Position numbers and translations under genes: made by a program
The notes under the pieces: model-generated
Told to the model about the DNA's origin: nothing
The model's database searches: none
Seen by the model: the letters and a program-made list of their open reading frames with translations, nothing else
Part shown: piece by piece, positions 45,230-57,146 of the stretch
Position numbering within the stretch: position 1 is the first letter of the stretch
Layout of the letters: each line of letters begins with the position of its first letter
Source of the DNA: Sipunculus nudus
Lineage: Eukaryota; Annelida; Sipuncula; Golfingiida; Sipunculidae
Assembly (NCBI GenBank): GCA_026874595.1
Contig: CM049317.1
Coordinates: forward strand, 70,083,618-70,147,617
Direction of reading: 5' to 3'
DNA length: 64,000 nucleotides

Positions 45230-46030
45230 TTACAGAAGCATGCGCATTGGACGTAAACAGGTCAATTGGATACCCACACATTGAACCAAAGCCCACAGCA
45301 ATGGATCCTTGATGTCTTGTCCTGAAACACGAATCTTATACAAATAAACTTAGGGATATTATGTCTTTTACCTCGATGACTGGTGGTTCCCTCATTGGTC
45401 CCATTGACGTTAGACAGAACTTTCAAAGCTTTCCAAGCATTGCTTCCAAGGCCTTAAATAACAGCCGATCGATACGACGTGCAATTATCTTATTTTGCGC
45501 TAACAATTTGTAAGCATGTAGCAAGAAAACAGGTTATCAGATTCATGCGAATGGAACAGAAATTGTAAAAGATATTTCGAGTGATATCCAAGCGATTGCC
45601 TTTATTGACAAGTAATCAGTTTCAGGGAGTTTCGAGTTATCAGCACATTTATCTATACGAATGACTGCCTTTGTGTCGGTTTGGTCTATATAAATATCAT
45701 AAAACTTAATACAGAAACAAGCTAGCAAGGCGTGTGTTTTCAACTGGGACGGTTATACTCTCGGCAAGTTTACGTTTAATAAAGACCCACTCACACCTGA
45801 GAAACGACGAGTCCGGACTGCTTACGAAGTCAGACAATCATGGGAAGCCAGACAAATAAATAAATTATAATGTGTTTGTGCTTTTTTCTTCTGATATAAT
45901 ATCCCCTCCCTGTTCCGCTCCTAAGCCCAATTCACATGCACTAACATTTATTCATTTATTGATTATGGATTAAATTTACCGCTCTGCATACAATACTTGT
46001 TGGAGTTAATTTACTTTGTGTTCACATGAT
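45230..46030 (-). repeat. Family Q dispersed repeat, copy 2
   Basis: Minus-strand sense. The CADN block is open here (45543-45743): CFCIKFYDIYIDQTDTKAVI, then RIDKCADNSKLPETDYLSIK. Downstream in sense (45230-45540) are the 'caaattgttagcgcaaaat', 'gagggaaccacca' and 'tccattgctgtgg' landmarks shared with copy 1. Upstream in sense, 45740-46030 matches 54060-54330. The former coding frame is broken outside the CADN block. No known domain. Confidence 0.72.
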
Positions 46031-46049
46031 TCTACTGTCCTCAATGGAA

Positions 46050-46395
46050 CCTGACAGATTAGCACACAATTTGAAGTAAACAATTTCCCAAGGACCCGAA
46101 GCTTATGTGGGAACATTTCTTATTTGAAGATACTATACAAGTAAGAATTATTCTATTTCGCGGTTGAGGGAGCTTTTTGACAGTTACTTTTTGAAATAGG
46201 AAATTTTAGACTAGGACATTCTGAACTAGGCATATTTTCATGGGAGGAAATTTTGGCTATATCAAAATAAGAGGGTATAACAAACAGGTATTATTTATAG
46301 GGATTATTAATAGATTATATACTTCTTAAACCTGAAGTGTATGAAGTCATGGTCAATTTTATAAAGTGTTATTTCATTTAACATTAACTTGATAA
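46050..46395 (+). repeat. Module P, shared with both palindrome arms
   Basis: Colinear with 62575-62925 (right arm, same strand) and with the complement of 58220-58565 (left arm). Shared phrases: 'agcacacaat', 'agtaaacaatt/g', 'attattctatttcg', 'aggacattctga.cta', 'tcggctatatca', 'ttgaacctaaagt/ttaaacctgaagt' and 'tttcatttaac.tt.acttga'. It is adjacent to family Q copy 2 but in the opposite relative orientation to that seen in the arms. Confidence 0.75.
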
Positions 46396-46399
46396 CTAG

Positions 46400-48030
46400 C
46401 AGGAGTTAAAAATAAGGTCCCACAACTGGTGATCAGTTAAACAGATTATTTATAATATGTTATCTTTAAATATCTGTTTTGAAAATAAACCGACTGATGG
46501 GGAAAGATCTTAGAGTGAAATTGATAAACTTTGTGGAAATGCTGCTTAAGGTATGCAATTACGTCACTCGATGGAGAACATTCAGAGGAACAATAATTAT
46601 TTATAGTATCTAAATTCCATAAAATTAATGTATCATTATAACAAATTTCTATATTTATTTGTACAAATATGTGCAGTTAATAAAAGAAAAATGTTCATTT
46701 TTTATAAGTTTACTCATTTCACGTTTTTCCTCAGAAAATAATTTGAAAAAGAGAAATTGAAAAGAGATTTAGAAACCTAAAAAAATATTCTCCACAACTT
46801 GGCGTAAAGAAACTTCAGGATATCTCAAACTGGTTGAACAATTAAAATTTTCAACTGGAACGGTTTCAAATTAAAAGCTGCTTATACGTAAACATTTAGA
46901 GAATATTTTTTTTTCTAACTTAAATACTCTGTAAAACAATTACTCCGAAAAGTTAGCACCCTAAATAAAAAAGATATCGAGAAGGGAATTCATAATTCAT
47001 AACATGATGCACATAGGTATGTTTTATCTGCCACATAAATGCTGGGATAATTCTATTTTTGCCAAATACCTTAAATCTCTCCTAAAATCTACTAAATATC
47101 ATAAAGTCTGGACATTAAAATGTAGAACACATTCATAATTATAAAGACAATATATCTTTTGTTGATTCTGAACTTATTATGTTTATAAATTCATGAAATA
47201 TTTATATATATTAGTCAGGTGGCTTAGCAAAGTATTGGGGACATACTGGATGAAAGCGCAAAACTTCTTCTATGTGTTTTCAATTGTTCAATTTCATTTT
47301 AAGATGACCGCCATGTATAAAAAGTGTAAGTAACATCTTGGTTTCTAGGAAACTAGGGAAAGCATTCTTGGTGTCTGAGTATAGATTTTCATAATCAGAG
47401 TATATAGTAATGCCATCCAAAGTATAAAAAAGATTTATTCCCTGGGAATCGACATTTTCTAGAAACACAAGTTATAAATTACCATTTTCTTATTAGTCAG
47501 AGGGCTTTAGACCGGATAGGTGAAGGATGAGGACCTCGAAAGAAAGCACCAAATGTGTTCATGAAACTGCCACTTCCATATATTCTAATGTTGGACAAGG
47601 GCCGAAATAATGGATTCCAAAACATATTTCAGCTTGTATCCACACAGGCTAACACGTTTCTTAGCAAGTTATACATTTTCTGGGGAAAAACACTTTAACA
47701 TAATAATAATTGTAATTTTAAGGTTTCAAATGTGAATATAATATAATGAAAAAAAAACACTCATTTTAGTGATGAATGCAAGTTTGCCTGCCATTTATTG
47801 ACAATTTTTTTAGGTTGGTATTTGATAAAAGAACACAACCTTAAATTGAAAGCTTATAATCTGAAGACCTATAAGTGGATTAGCTGTAAAAACCCTGTGA
47901 TAATGGAAAAAAGCCACTGCCTTTTTTCTTTTGCGAGCTTGTATCTATACTGTGTTTTTCGTGTAGCAGGGTATGACTGAAATATTCTTTGGCCTGGCAG
48001 CTGGGAATCATGATACTAGATTGGTCATCT
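46400..48030. other. Unassigned A+T-rich stretch
   Basis: No coding motif, RNA gene or second repeat copy recognised. Confidence 0.4.
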
Positions 48031-48040
48031 GCTTAACCAC

Positions 48041-50765
48041 TCAGATGCCCTTTGTAAGCATACAGGCTAGGTGATGACTCATTAGCATACACATCCTTGA
48101 TAGACCATATGGCACCACCATTCTATCAAACAGAAAGAATGACTGATCTACTGTTAGGTATTTATATTTACTAATAAACTGCTTAATCATAATGACTACT
48201 TTATTGGCTTGATTTATTAGATGTTGTTTCATTTTGGACCATTTCAGATGACTAGTGAAAATTCCCCCCAAGTATCTGTAACTGCTAACTACTTCAAGTT
48301 TTTTTTGTTTATAATACCATTTTTCATAATTTCTTAAAATACCACCATTTCTAAATACTACAATTTTTGTTTTATCTACATTAACTGTCATCCCATAAGC
48401 ATCACAAAAAGTTTCTAGTTTATTAATTTTGGACTGTAATCTTCCAACTGTATCTGTAAAACATACAACATCATCTGCGAACATGAGCATTGAAAGTGAA
48501 TTTGCTTCCGGGTTTATGTATAAACTTTCTTCTTCAGAATGCAGTGTAAAATATAATTCATTCATAAAAAATGTAAATAATAAAGGACTAATCATACAAC
48601 CCTGTCTTGTTCCTACAGTACATGTAAAATAATCAGTTAAACCATTACTAGTTAACACACAAGACTTCAATTTGGAATACATAGATTTTAATATGTTATA
48701 CATTTTACCTCTAATGCCAATTTTATGAAGAACATGAAATAATAGCTGATGTTGAATACAATTAAAAGCTTTGGAAAAATCTATAAATATTGCATAAAAT
48801 CTGCCTTTTTTCTTTGATAAATAAGATTCAGTTAGTGCCATAAGAGTGAACATATTATCAACTGTACTATAATTTCTTCGATAGCCTGCTTGTTCTTCTA
48901 TAAACTTGTTATGATTTTCAGCCCATAATATTAGTCTTTCATTTAAAATTTTGGTGAATAGTTTACCTATTACGTTTAAAAGAGCTATACCCCTGTAATT
49001 ATTTGGATCATTAATAGGACCTTTCTTGTAAAGTGGAAATAAAATTGCTTTTGACCATTCATTTGGGAATTTACCACATGAAATAAACATTGTTGAATAA
49101 TTTTTCTAAAAGTGGTATCAAAATACTTTTAATTAATTCTACCGAAATACCATCTGGTACCGGTGTTTTGCCATTTTGCAATCTGCCTTATTGCCTCTTA
49201 ATCTCTACCTCGTTTATGTCATAATTTACTTCCATGTCAAAATTACTTGTATCTACTTCTTCAAAATAATCATAATTATTTACTTCATTTACATAGTAAA
49301 GGTTGATACTGTTTACATTATTATTTAATAACTTATAGAAAAATTTTATCCATTCTTGCCCTGTTATACTATTTTTAATTTGCATTCTCTTATATGACTT
49401 TATCTTTTTAAATATTTCATTAGTTGTTGAACAGGAGGTTATTTCATCTACTTTTGCCTTTGCATATCCTGTTTGAAATCTATTTCATTCAACTTTAAAT
49501 TTTGATTTTATTTGTTTGTATTTAATCAAATCTGCATAATTATTTGTATTTCTAAATTTATTCAATGCTTCATGTTTTTCTCTTTTAAACTTGCTACATT
49601 TCATATTCCACCATGCTGGTTGAACAGTTTTCTTATCATTTACTTTCTCTGATTTTACAAATGTTTTGTCGGCTATATAAAGAATTAAGTTTTTCAATTT
49701 TACTGCTCCAATTTCACTGTTAGTAAGTAGGACAGGTTCTATATTATTTATTGTATCAATTATCTTATCATCATTAAAGATATCATATATACAATTTTTC
49801 TTTTTCCTATACTGAATCCAATTTTCATACTTTTCAACATTTTTACCAATATTAACTTCATTTTTAATTTCTAGTGTTGTAGTTAATGGAAAGTGGTCAG
49901 ATAAGTCTCCATTTAGAACCTCAAAAGACTTAAAATAATAAAAAATGTCAGAACTAACAATGATATAATATATAACTGATGACCCTTGTACGGACATGTA
50001 AGTTAGGTCTCCCTCATAATCTGGCTGTATCCTACCATTTAAAACATGTATATTTAAAGTTAAACATAACTCGTGCAATGACAATCCCCATTTGTTTGTT
50101 CCACTGTCTTTTGATTTTCTAGGTAAGCTGAAAAAGTCACTATTATATTCATCAATTTCAATGTAATGTAAAATGTCATCTTCTGAATAATCTTGCAGAT
50201 TACCCATTCTGGCATTTAAGTCTCCCAAAATAATTAAATTTACATCATCATATTTTATCAACAATTCAACTAGTGCATTTTCTAAAATAGTGATTCCGTT
50301 TTTCTCTTCAACAAAATCATAAAATACAGAGTTCTCTGGAGCAACATACACAGCAACCATTGCAATGTCATTAGCAAAACCCAAGTTTTTGCCATCCAAA
50401 ATAATAATAATCATGTCCATATATGTCTTTATAACATTTTTTACATATTTAATTAATGTTTTCCTTAAATAGACAAGAACTCCTCCACTTTTCATATGGG
50501 TACGTACATTGGAGTACCCTTTGTATTCACACAAATCGTTTACATATTGGTCAGTATAAGTTGCCCATGTCTCAATTAAAACTATTATATCATATTTAGA
50601 TATGAGTTCACGAAAGTCAGGATTTTTGTAAATAGATTTCATGCCATGTATGTTCCATGTAATTATATTTAAAGTAGTTTCAGACTGTGGAGTGGTTCGG
50701 TTTTTTTCGTTTAACTTACCTGTGATCCTTTGAGTATTAGTTATTGAGTTGTTAGTTGTATACCC
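48041..50765 (-). pseudogene. APE-type non-LTR retrotransposon (LINE) ORF2, endonuclease plus RT, frame-broken
   Basis: The most complete LINE in the window. The frame is open upstream of the ATG at 50642 and includes NIITWNIHG, the usual APE start. Then IVLIETWATY near 50560-50590 (catalytic Glu), LGDLNARMG near 50195-50225 and LSDHFPL near 49880-49900. The RT follows: VPDGISVELIK (49130-49160), LYKKGPINDPNNYRGIALLN (about 48960-49030), FIDFSKAFNCIQHQLLF (48740-48790), GTRQGCMISPLLF (48570-48610), LMFADDVVCF with intact ADD (48450-48490) and SSYRYLGGIFTSHLKWS (48230-48285). Breaks: stops near 49485 and 49188, frameshift near 49090. The C-terminus degrades after about 48110. No ORF1; the 5' side ends before the (TA)n at 50911. 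Jockey/I-like group is likely, clade undecided. Confidence 0.9.
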
Positions 50766-50907
50766 CTGGAGAGGCTGAGAAAATCTACAAGAAGGGGCAG
50801 GCCTGAATAGCAGGAATGCAAAGGATGAAGACTGATATCACGCTATAAACACCTTAGATTTTGTGCATTTTAACCTACTTTATATATAAAGTGCCCTTAA
50901 TAAATGT

Positions 50908-50910
<3 letters not shown>

Positions 50911-50979
<69 letters not shown>
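50911..50979. repeat. (TA)n microsatellite
   Basis: About 34 AT units, the longest uninterrupted array in the window. Confidence 0.97.
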
Positions 50980-50982
<3 letters not shown>

Positions 50983-52353
50983 TTCTATCTCCAGAACATT
51001 ATCAGTATGGCCATCATTTTCTTCATTTGCTGCCTGTCTCTTTATTAAAGTTTATTTGACAAGCCTTGTATCACCGTGCAGTATGATTTTTCTCAACTGG
51101 TTATGATCAACATCATCTAGTAAAGATAATGTTTAACTTCAACTGAATGTCTAAATATTGACTAGAAAAAAAAAGTTGCATTGTAAAGATCTATCTAAAG
51201 ACATTCAAAGTGCCTCTCAGTGCCTCAGCAGGGGACCCTAGACATGTTCCACCTGCAAAGAGTCTTCGGACATAAAGTACAACATGAAAAAAGTAACACG
51301 CCATATTTATACACGTGAAAGTAAAACGGGGGCTTTAACCCTGTTCGCAGGATTGGTGAGGCATATCTGCTTAAACGTCTACAGATCAAACAGCAAAGTT
51401 ATCACTTTAATCTCTTTCAGTGTTTTTTTAGTCATATACCACCTGAAAAAAATATAATAAATAAATGGACAGTCCTGAGTAAAATTTTCATTATAAACAT
51501 TACAACAGCGACTGTTGGTATTTAAGCAATATATTCATTTACATTCATACTTTAAAATTACACAAATATTGGTGCAAATCATTATTCATATATTTTTAAA
51601 AACCAAAATTAAACGCCAGTGAGACATACACGCTGTGTTATAGGCATTTACAGGTTTTTATGGAGATCATCTAGGAATCTTTTACTTCTTCATCTGTCAT
51701 GAAAAATGGCTCTTTTCAGAACATGGAATTTTAAGACAATGTAAAAAATACGGAAAATAGTTTAGTGCTTTCATTAAAACTGTCCCCAATCATTTAAAGT
51801 CTGCGCCTTTCCCCACGCTAACCCCGTGGTAAATAGCACAGTATGGCTTGTGTTTCAAGTAAATGCTTGAATTTTAAGGATTAATCATTTTTTTAATACT
51901 TTGCATTGTATTCCTCTCCTTAGAAAATGTACGTGTACACACACAGATTGCATTCTTAATTTGCCTTGAAGCGAGATATTGGTATGGAATCCAAGAAGGT
52001 TGCCATATGCATTCAGGACGTGGGTCCTATCACAATTTAAAAGTTGAGGCCATAAATATCACATGAAAAAAGTTTGGTGCTTTCATTTAGAATGTCCTAT
52101 TGTTCTGAAATGTTGACCTCAACAGTAACTACCAAGAAAATAACTATTTTTTAATAAATGCTGAATAGCAGTGTATGATTCCTTGTTTGATACCATGGAA
52201 AGGAAACTGAAATAGCTGATTATGAAAATGAATGTTAAGTCACCATGACTGCTATTCTAAATTGCCTCGAAGTAAGGATATTAGCATTCACTGTACTTGT
52301 TTATGATTTTAAATGGCGGTTTCAAGATAACTTCCTTAATGCAACTTGATATT

Positions 52354-52404
<51 letters not shown>

Positions 52405-53500
52405 AACATATATATTATATATGAAAATGTAAAATGAAGAATTCAGAAGATTTGGAAGAAGTTATTTTTTTACAAACTGTGCTGCAGCTACAGGATTGTT
52501 CGTCTCTTTCATTTTTTGTGTATAATATTACAGATCGCAATGGATTTTGGAGGATGTATGTTCAATTGGTTTTGCCCTGTGATGGTTTTAACAAAAATGT
52601 GAATTGAAAATAATCTCTTTACTGTCAAATACGGTTAATACTTGGATACATACTTACAATTATGTAAAGTGTTAAAATGTGGAAGAAGGTTATTTTAATT
52701 TTAATATATTACCATGCAATGCAATATAATGCAGATTATATGATTGCTCAGCTAAATATATGATTGCTGAGCTGGTATTTGTCAGTCTCGAAATGTCCAC
52801 ATTATATACATTAAAAGATCATAACCCATCTCATAACACGGAAAAGTCTTTAAAGATGGAAAATATGCATACCAAATTTAAAGTCTATCTGTGTGTCAAT
52901 TTTTGAAAATGAAGGATTTTGTATGACGTTAAGAAATTAAAAAAAATTATAGTGTAATGTATATGCTAATTTCTCAATATGCGGCCTGTCAAATTTTGTT
53001 CAACAAATTATCTACCCAGACCAAATTTAAGACGATTCCGGTATACTGGTATGTGGTTTTTCGTTCCAGTGTCCAATTTGAGAAGTTTCACTTAATTTCG
53101 AAAACCAACGGAGTTGACATTTTGAGAGATTTAGATCCAACAAATTTAAATAATGTTTAAATTGCTGTTCTTAGAGCTAAAAAGATAAAAAAAAGAAACC
53201 AATTAAAATTTACAGCTTATAAATTAGTGTATGGCTTGCACACCACTTTTATTTGAATTTACACAAAAGACTTTTTGTTTATATGAACATTGTAAAAACT
53301 ATTTTACAAAAAGTACCAGTTTGCGTTGGATTCTAATTGTTTATCCATTTAATTTTATTTAAAAAAATTCAGTTTTATTAGCAAATTAGAATAAAATAAA
53401 CTTGAAAATAAGAACCTGGAAATTTTGTAATCTCAAAAGTACCCTATGCACCGTTATTCATCTTTTTTTCATATGCAAAATTTAAATTATACAGAAATCT
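50980..53500. other. Unassigned A+T-rich stretch
   Basis: 2.5 kb without recognisable genes or element domains apart from the (TA)n at 52356-52402. The ORF at 52957-53160 (+) has no motif I recognise. Confidence 0.4.
52356..52402. repeat. (TA)n microsatellite
   Basis: About 23 TA units, with a shorter TA run following at 52408-52422. Confidence 0.95.
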
Positions 53501-53519
53501 CAAATTTTCTTACTTTATA

Positions 53520-54340
53520 CACGAGAATGCGCATTGAGCTTACACGTGGCAGGTCAATTTGATACCCGAACATTCAGCCTTCGTTCTCAGAAATAGATTC
53601 CGAGTGGATGTTGGGAGAATTACTCCTCTGATTCGACCGGACTTGAAACTGAATCCCCATGCAAATAAACAAGCAGCTCTGTGTATTTTACCTAAAAACT
53701 TCCAATCGCTGGTGGTTCCCTCATAGGTCCCCATGACGATGGCTGGGGATGGACATTTCACATCCTTGCCAGCATTGAACGGAAGTTTATAATCAAGAGC
53801 CGATGGAGACGACATACAATTATCTGATTTTGCGATAACAATTTGAAAACAAGTATTGACTGTAAAGCGAGTTATCATATTTATGTGAATGGAAAAGAAC
53901 TTATAACAGATATTTAGACTGATATCGAAAAGATTGCCTGAGTGATCAGTTTAACATGTTTCGAGTTATCAGCAAAGATATCAACACAAATGACTGGCTT
54001 GATGCCAGTTGAGGCCACACGATTATCATTAATCTTAATACAATAACAAGTAAACAAACCGTGTATGTTCAACCGGAACGGTAATGTTCCGGCAAGTTTA
54101 TGTTTAATGAAGACTCGGTGACACTTGGGAACAGGACCAATTACGACAACTTGCGACCTGCAATCGTGGGACGTCACGGACAGTTATAAACATTATTAAT
54201 TTTTTCAGCTGATATAATATACCTCTGTTCAACCCTTAATCCCCATTCACATGCACACCTTTATTCATTTCAATAGTTTGGAAATGGGTTAAATTTATCC
54301 CTGTGAATAAAATCATCCTTGGAGTTTATTGCCACCGCCA
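53520..54340 (-). repeat. Family Q dispersed repeat, copy 3, with the best-preserved reading frames
   Basis: Minus-strand sense. First frame, 54177-53914: KHKLAGTLPFRLNIHGLFTC, then YCIKINDN and VICVDIFADNSKHVKLITQ, ending in a stop. Second frame, 53878-53540: 112 residues with six Cys, including IVMGTYEGTTSDW, GKIHRAACLFAWGFSFKSGR, LRTKAECSGIKLTCHV. Both are recognisable in copies 1 and 2 by nucleotide order, and the first also in the palindrome arms. I recognise no known domain. It could be two exons of a decayed gene copy or part of a mobile element's protein. The start codon and splice sites are not determinable. Confidence 0.6.
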
Positions 54341-54479
54341 TAAGGGTATGCGATCATTCCCGTTGGCGTGTGTGTGGCATTTCAGGAAGTAGCAAAGGAA
54401 GAATCCATTAGATTTTGGTGTTCATCCAGCATCATCTGCGGAGTCACCAAAAAATATTCAAAAATGTACGGTCACTTAT

Positions 54480-54625
54480 TACAGCCCTTTCGCGGCCTCA
54501 ACCCGACCCGCGGGCTGAGTTTTTCCCCTATTTTTCGGGGTGGGACATTTTTTATGACCACGGGGCAAGTGCGGATTAAAAGCTACTTTGTGCGTGGCGG
54601 GCGGGTTTAGTTATGTTTTGGGTTT
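54480..54625. other. GC-rich block with 'cccgacccgcgggc'
   Basis: A short GC-rich island containing cccgacccgcgggc, ttttcggggtggg and ggcgggcgggttta. Words of this kind are common near the ends of hAT elements, and a hAT transposase remnant lies about 1 kb to the right. I could not identify termini, so this link is a guess. Confidence 0.25.
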
Positions 54626-54752
54626 ACGCGGTTCAAATATACGTTGACAGGCTAAATAAAGAAGCGGTTGATATTTGACATCAGTGCATTCCTAATATAT
54701 AACTTTGTTATGCCCGAACATATATACATATTCCATACATTACTTCTCTCTG

Positions 54753-54753
<1 letters not shown>

Positions 54754-54815
<62 letters not shown>
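54754..54815. repeat. (TA)n microsatellite
   Basis: About 30 TA units. Confidence 0.97.
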
Positions 54816-54816
<1 letters not shown>

Positions 54817-55304
54817 TTCTTTACTCAGGCGTAAAAGTAAGTACCTGTCATACAAATCTTCAACTACATATGACTATAATATATTTTGAAATGAAAACGT
54901 TAAAGAATTATATAATATTGATATTTTTTTCAGATCTGCACAAGGTATTTTGTACAGAAAAATAAAGTTTTTTCGTATTTATTTAGATTTATTCCGTTTT
55001 TATATCAACCAACACTGTGTACTTTTTAATAACTACATAATGATTAAAATTATAATAAAAAACATTTCGTTTTACAATATGGTTTTATTTTTTCTCACAA
55101 TGGGTGTTTTTTTATTATGTTTAAGTACTTCACTATATCATTATTAAGCTAATGCGAAATATTTGCTTGATTTTTTCTTCAGGTATCTTGATTCTGCAGA
55201 ACAGGGCTTTGTCATGCACCACATGTTCCATACGAAAACAAACAAAGGACTTGGCAGGGCTGATCGTGTAAGTCGCTGGACGGTGGACGTAGAATTGGAA
55301 GCGG

Positions 55305-55328
55305 ATCCCGGGGGGGGGGGGGGGGGCA
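55305..55328. repeat. Poly-G tract
   Basis: A run of about 19 G after 'gcggatccc'. One of several G or C homopolymers in this window. Confidence 0.9.
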
Positions 55329-55639
55329 GGGTGTCCGGAACACCGGACGCAGCATCCGCAACCTGTTTCAAAGGGTTTCAGACCATTTTTTGCCGCCTTG
55401 ACCCCCAATCCCCTTTTTCTGAACCCGATGACCTTGTTTTTAGGCTTTTTCTTTGGTCCTCCTCGGTTGGACCCTTTCTTCTCCCTTTTTCTATATCCTG
55501 GATCCACCCCTAAGTATGCAGAGTCAAAACCTTTCATAATATTTGCTGGACAGGGATTCCACGACTTTCTCCTAGCGATCCTGAACCTACATTTCCGATC
55601 CAGCTAGCCTTTAAATCAAACGATGTAATTCCTAATCCA

Positions 55640-55880
55640 ACAACCGTGATTCATACAATAGTTGAGTGAGCAAAGTCTGTCAGATGCAACATGAAGACCG
55701 ACCCCGAGAAAGCCATGGAGAGAGGAAGGGTGTCCTTTACTTCTGACATTTGGACAAATGGGTACAAAACAGTTTTCTAGCCATTACATTGTTAGCTACC
55801 TCATTGGATTGATACAGATTGAGAGCTGATATGGCATGTCTTATGACTGAAGAGTTTAGGTACAACAAAGCGTACGACTT
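55640..55880 (+). pseudogene. hAT-type transposase remnant
   Basis: KAMERGRVSFTSDIWTNGYK at about 55710-55770 matches the part of hAT transposases where the first catalytic Asp lies in a T-D-x-W-T-s context. Stops follow at once (tag at 55777) and later sequence only vaguely fits. Too short to assign a family. A DNA transposon fossil. Confidence 0.55.
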
Positions 55881-57146
55881 TCTGAGTGGATGATATTGCA
55901 TTCCCTACAGGCACCAAATTTTGAACATTGTATGATCATGTGTTATATATCATTTTGTCATTAAAGAGGCCTAATCACCTACCTTTATAAAGTAAAGGTA
56001 ATCCCTTGGAGCTTTTATAAAACTAGGCAATAAATACGGATATCTCCCCACACAGGCTGCTTGTTTTGTTTATATCAAAGTGTTCATTATATGTGTTCAT
56101 TATATATGCAAACTACCACCTTAGGTTACATGTTTTTTTCCGTTTGTCAACATTGCCGTGTTTACAAACGTGTATTTGATTAACAAGTTCACACATCCTT
56201 CACGGAGGCATTATAAAATCTTTTCATAACCAGAATTACCATTAGATTATTAATGTTACCACAGAGGAAGCCAGCAATCGCATGAATTCTTTTTTTAAAA
56301 GGTGGGTGAATGGGCCCCTTTAATCCTAGCGTAAATCAGGCAGTGCGTATGATCTTAGCACAATTCAAAGAACCAGTATATGAACTAAGACTGGCATACA
56401 TGTATTTACTTTTACGTGCATGGAAAATTAAAACGATAAATTGAGATTTAACTTTCTTAAAGACAGTCGAAACTTAAAATTTATAATTACTAGATTATAA
56501 TCAGAGCACTGTTCTTCGAATTAAAATTGCTCGGGTGGGGAAATGGTAGTATAAAGACTTGCTGCATTATGAATAAAATATTATAGAGTTATCCCTATAT
56601 ATATGAATCAGCAGGCGACGATCCATCACAATCGCTGCCCGTCGAGACGTGCAGCATACTTTCAACGAAAAGGAGGATTGCCTGAGCTGAGCTGAGAGGT
56701 TGTCGGACGTTGCTGACCTAAGACGGATAGCAGTCGTAGATAAGGTACTTCGGAGAGAATTGACATGTCTCCAAAAAATGGATGGTATCCACTTGGAACA
56801 TGTTGGATGTTTGAAATGCAATAAATATTTCCAAACATTTGAGAGAGAGATTATATGTTATGAAATTGGTATATGTATTACTGTGTGATAAGTTGCATAT
56901 ATTAAGACTTACAAATAACTCATTGATTGCTATGATGAAGGGATAGATTATAGAATAAAATATAATTTCCCGCTTACTGATGTTAAAAATAGCAAACGGG
57001 AGAGTGAGAGGCCAACAAAACCCCTACAATCAATATGGCGGTACTCCCGTGGATAGAGTGACTGAAATTGCACTACAAGGAAACCCAGGAGGACAGCGGG
57101 GCCATATAGATCTTGAAGAATTCCTGCCTGAAGTACCCGGAGTAAT
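55880..57146. other. Unassigned stretch left of the palindrome
   Basis: Two short open frames, 56567-56821 (-) / 56700-56888 (+) and 56980-57192 (+), have fairly complex composition but no domain I recognise. The second runs into the left palindrome arm. Because the right arm leaves the window at 64000, I cannot tell whether the arm pairing extends left of 57147. Confidence 0.35.

Noticed and set aside
53540-53878. LCCL- or similar Cys-domain exon
   Set aside because: The spacing of Cys and the RAAC motif vaguely recall such domains, but the order of conserved residues does not fit any domain I know.
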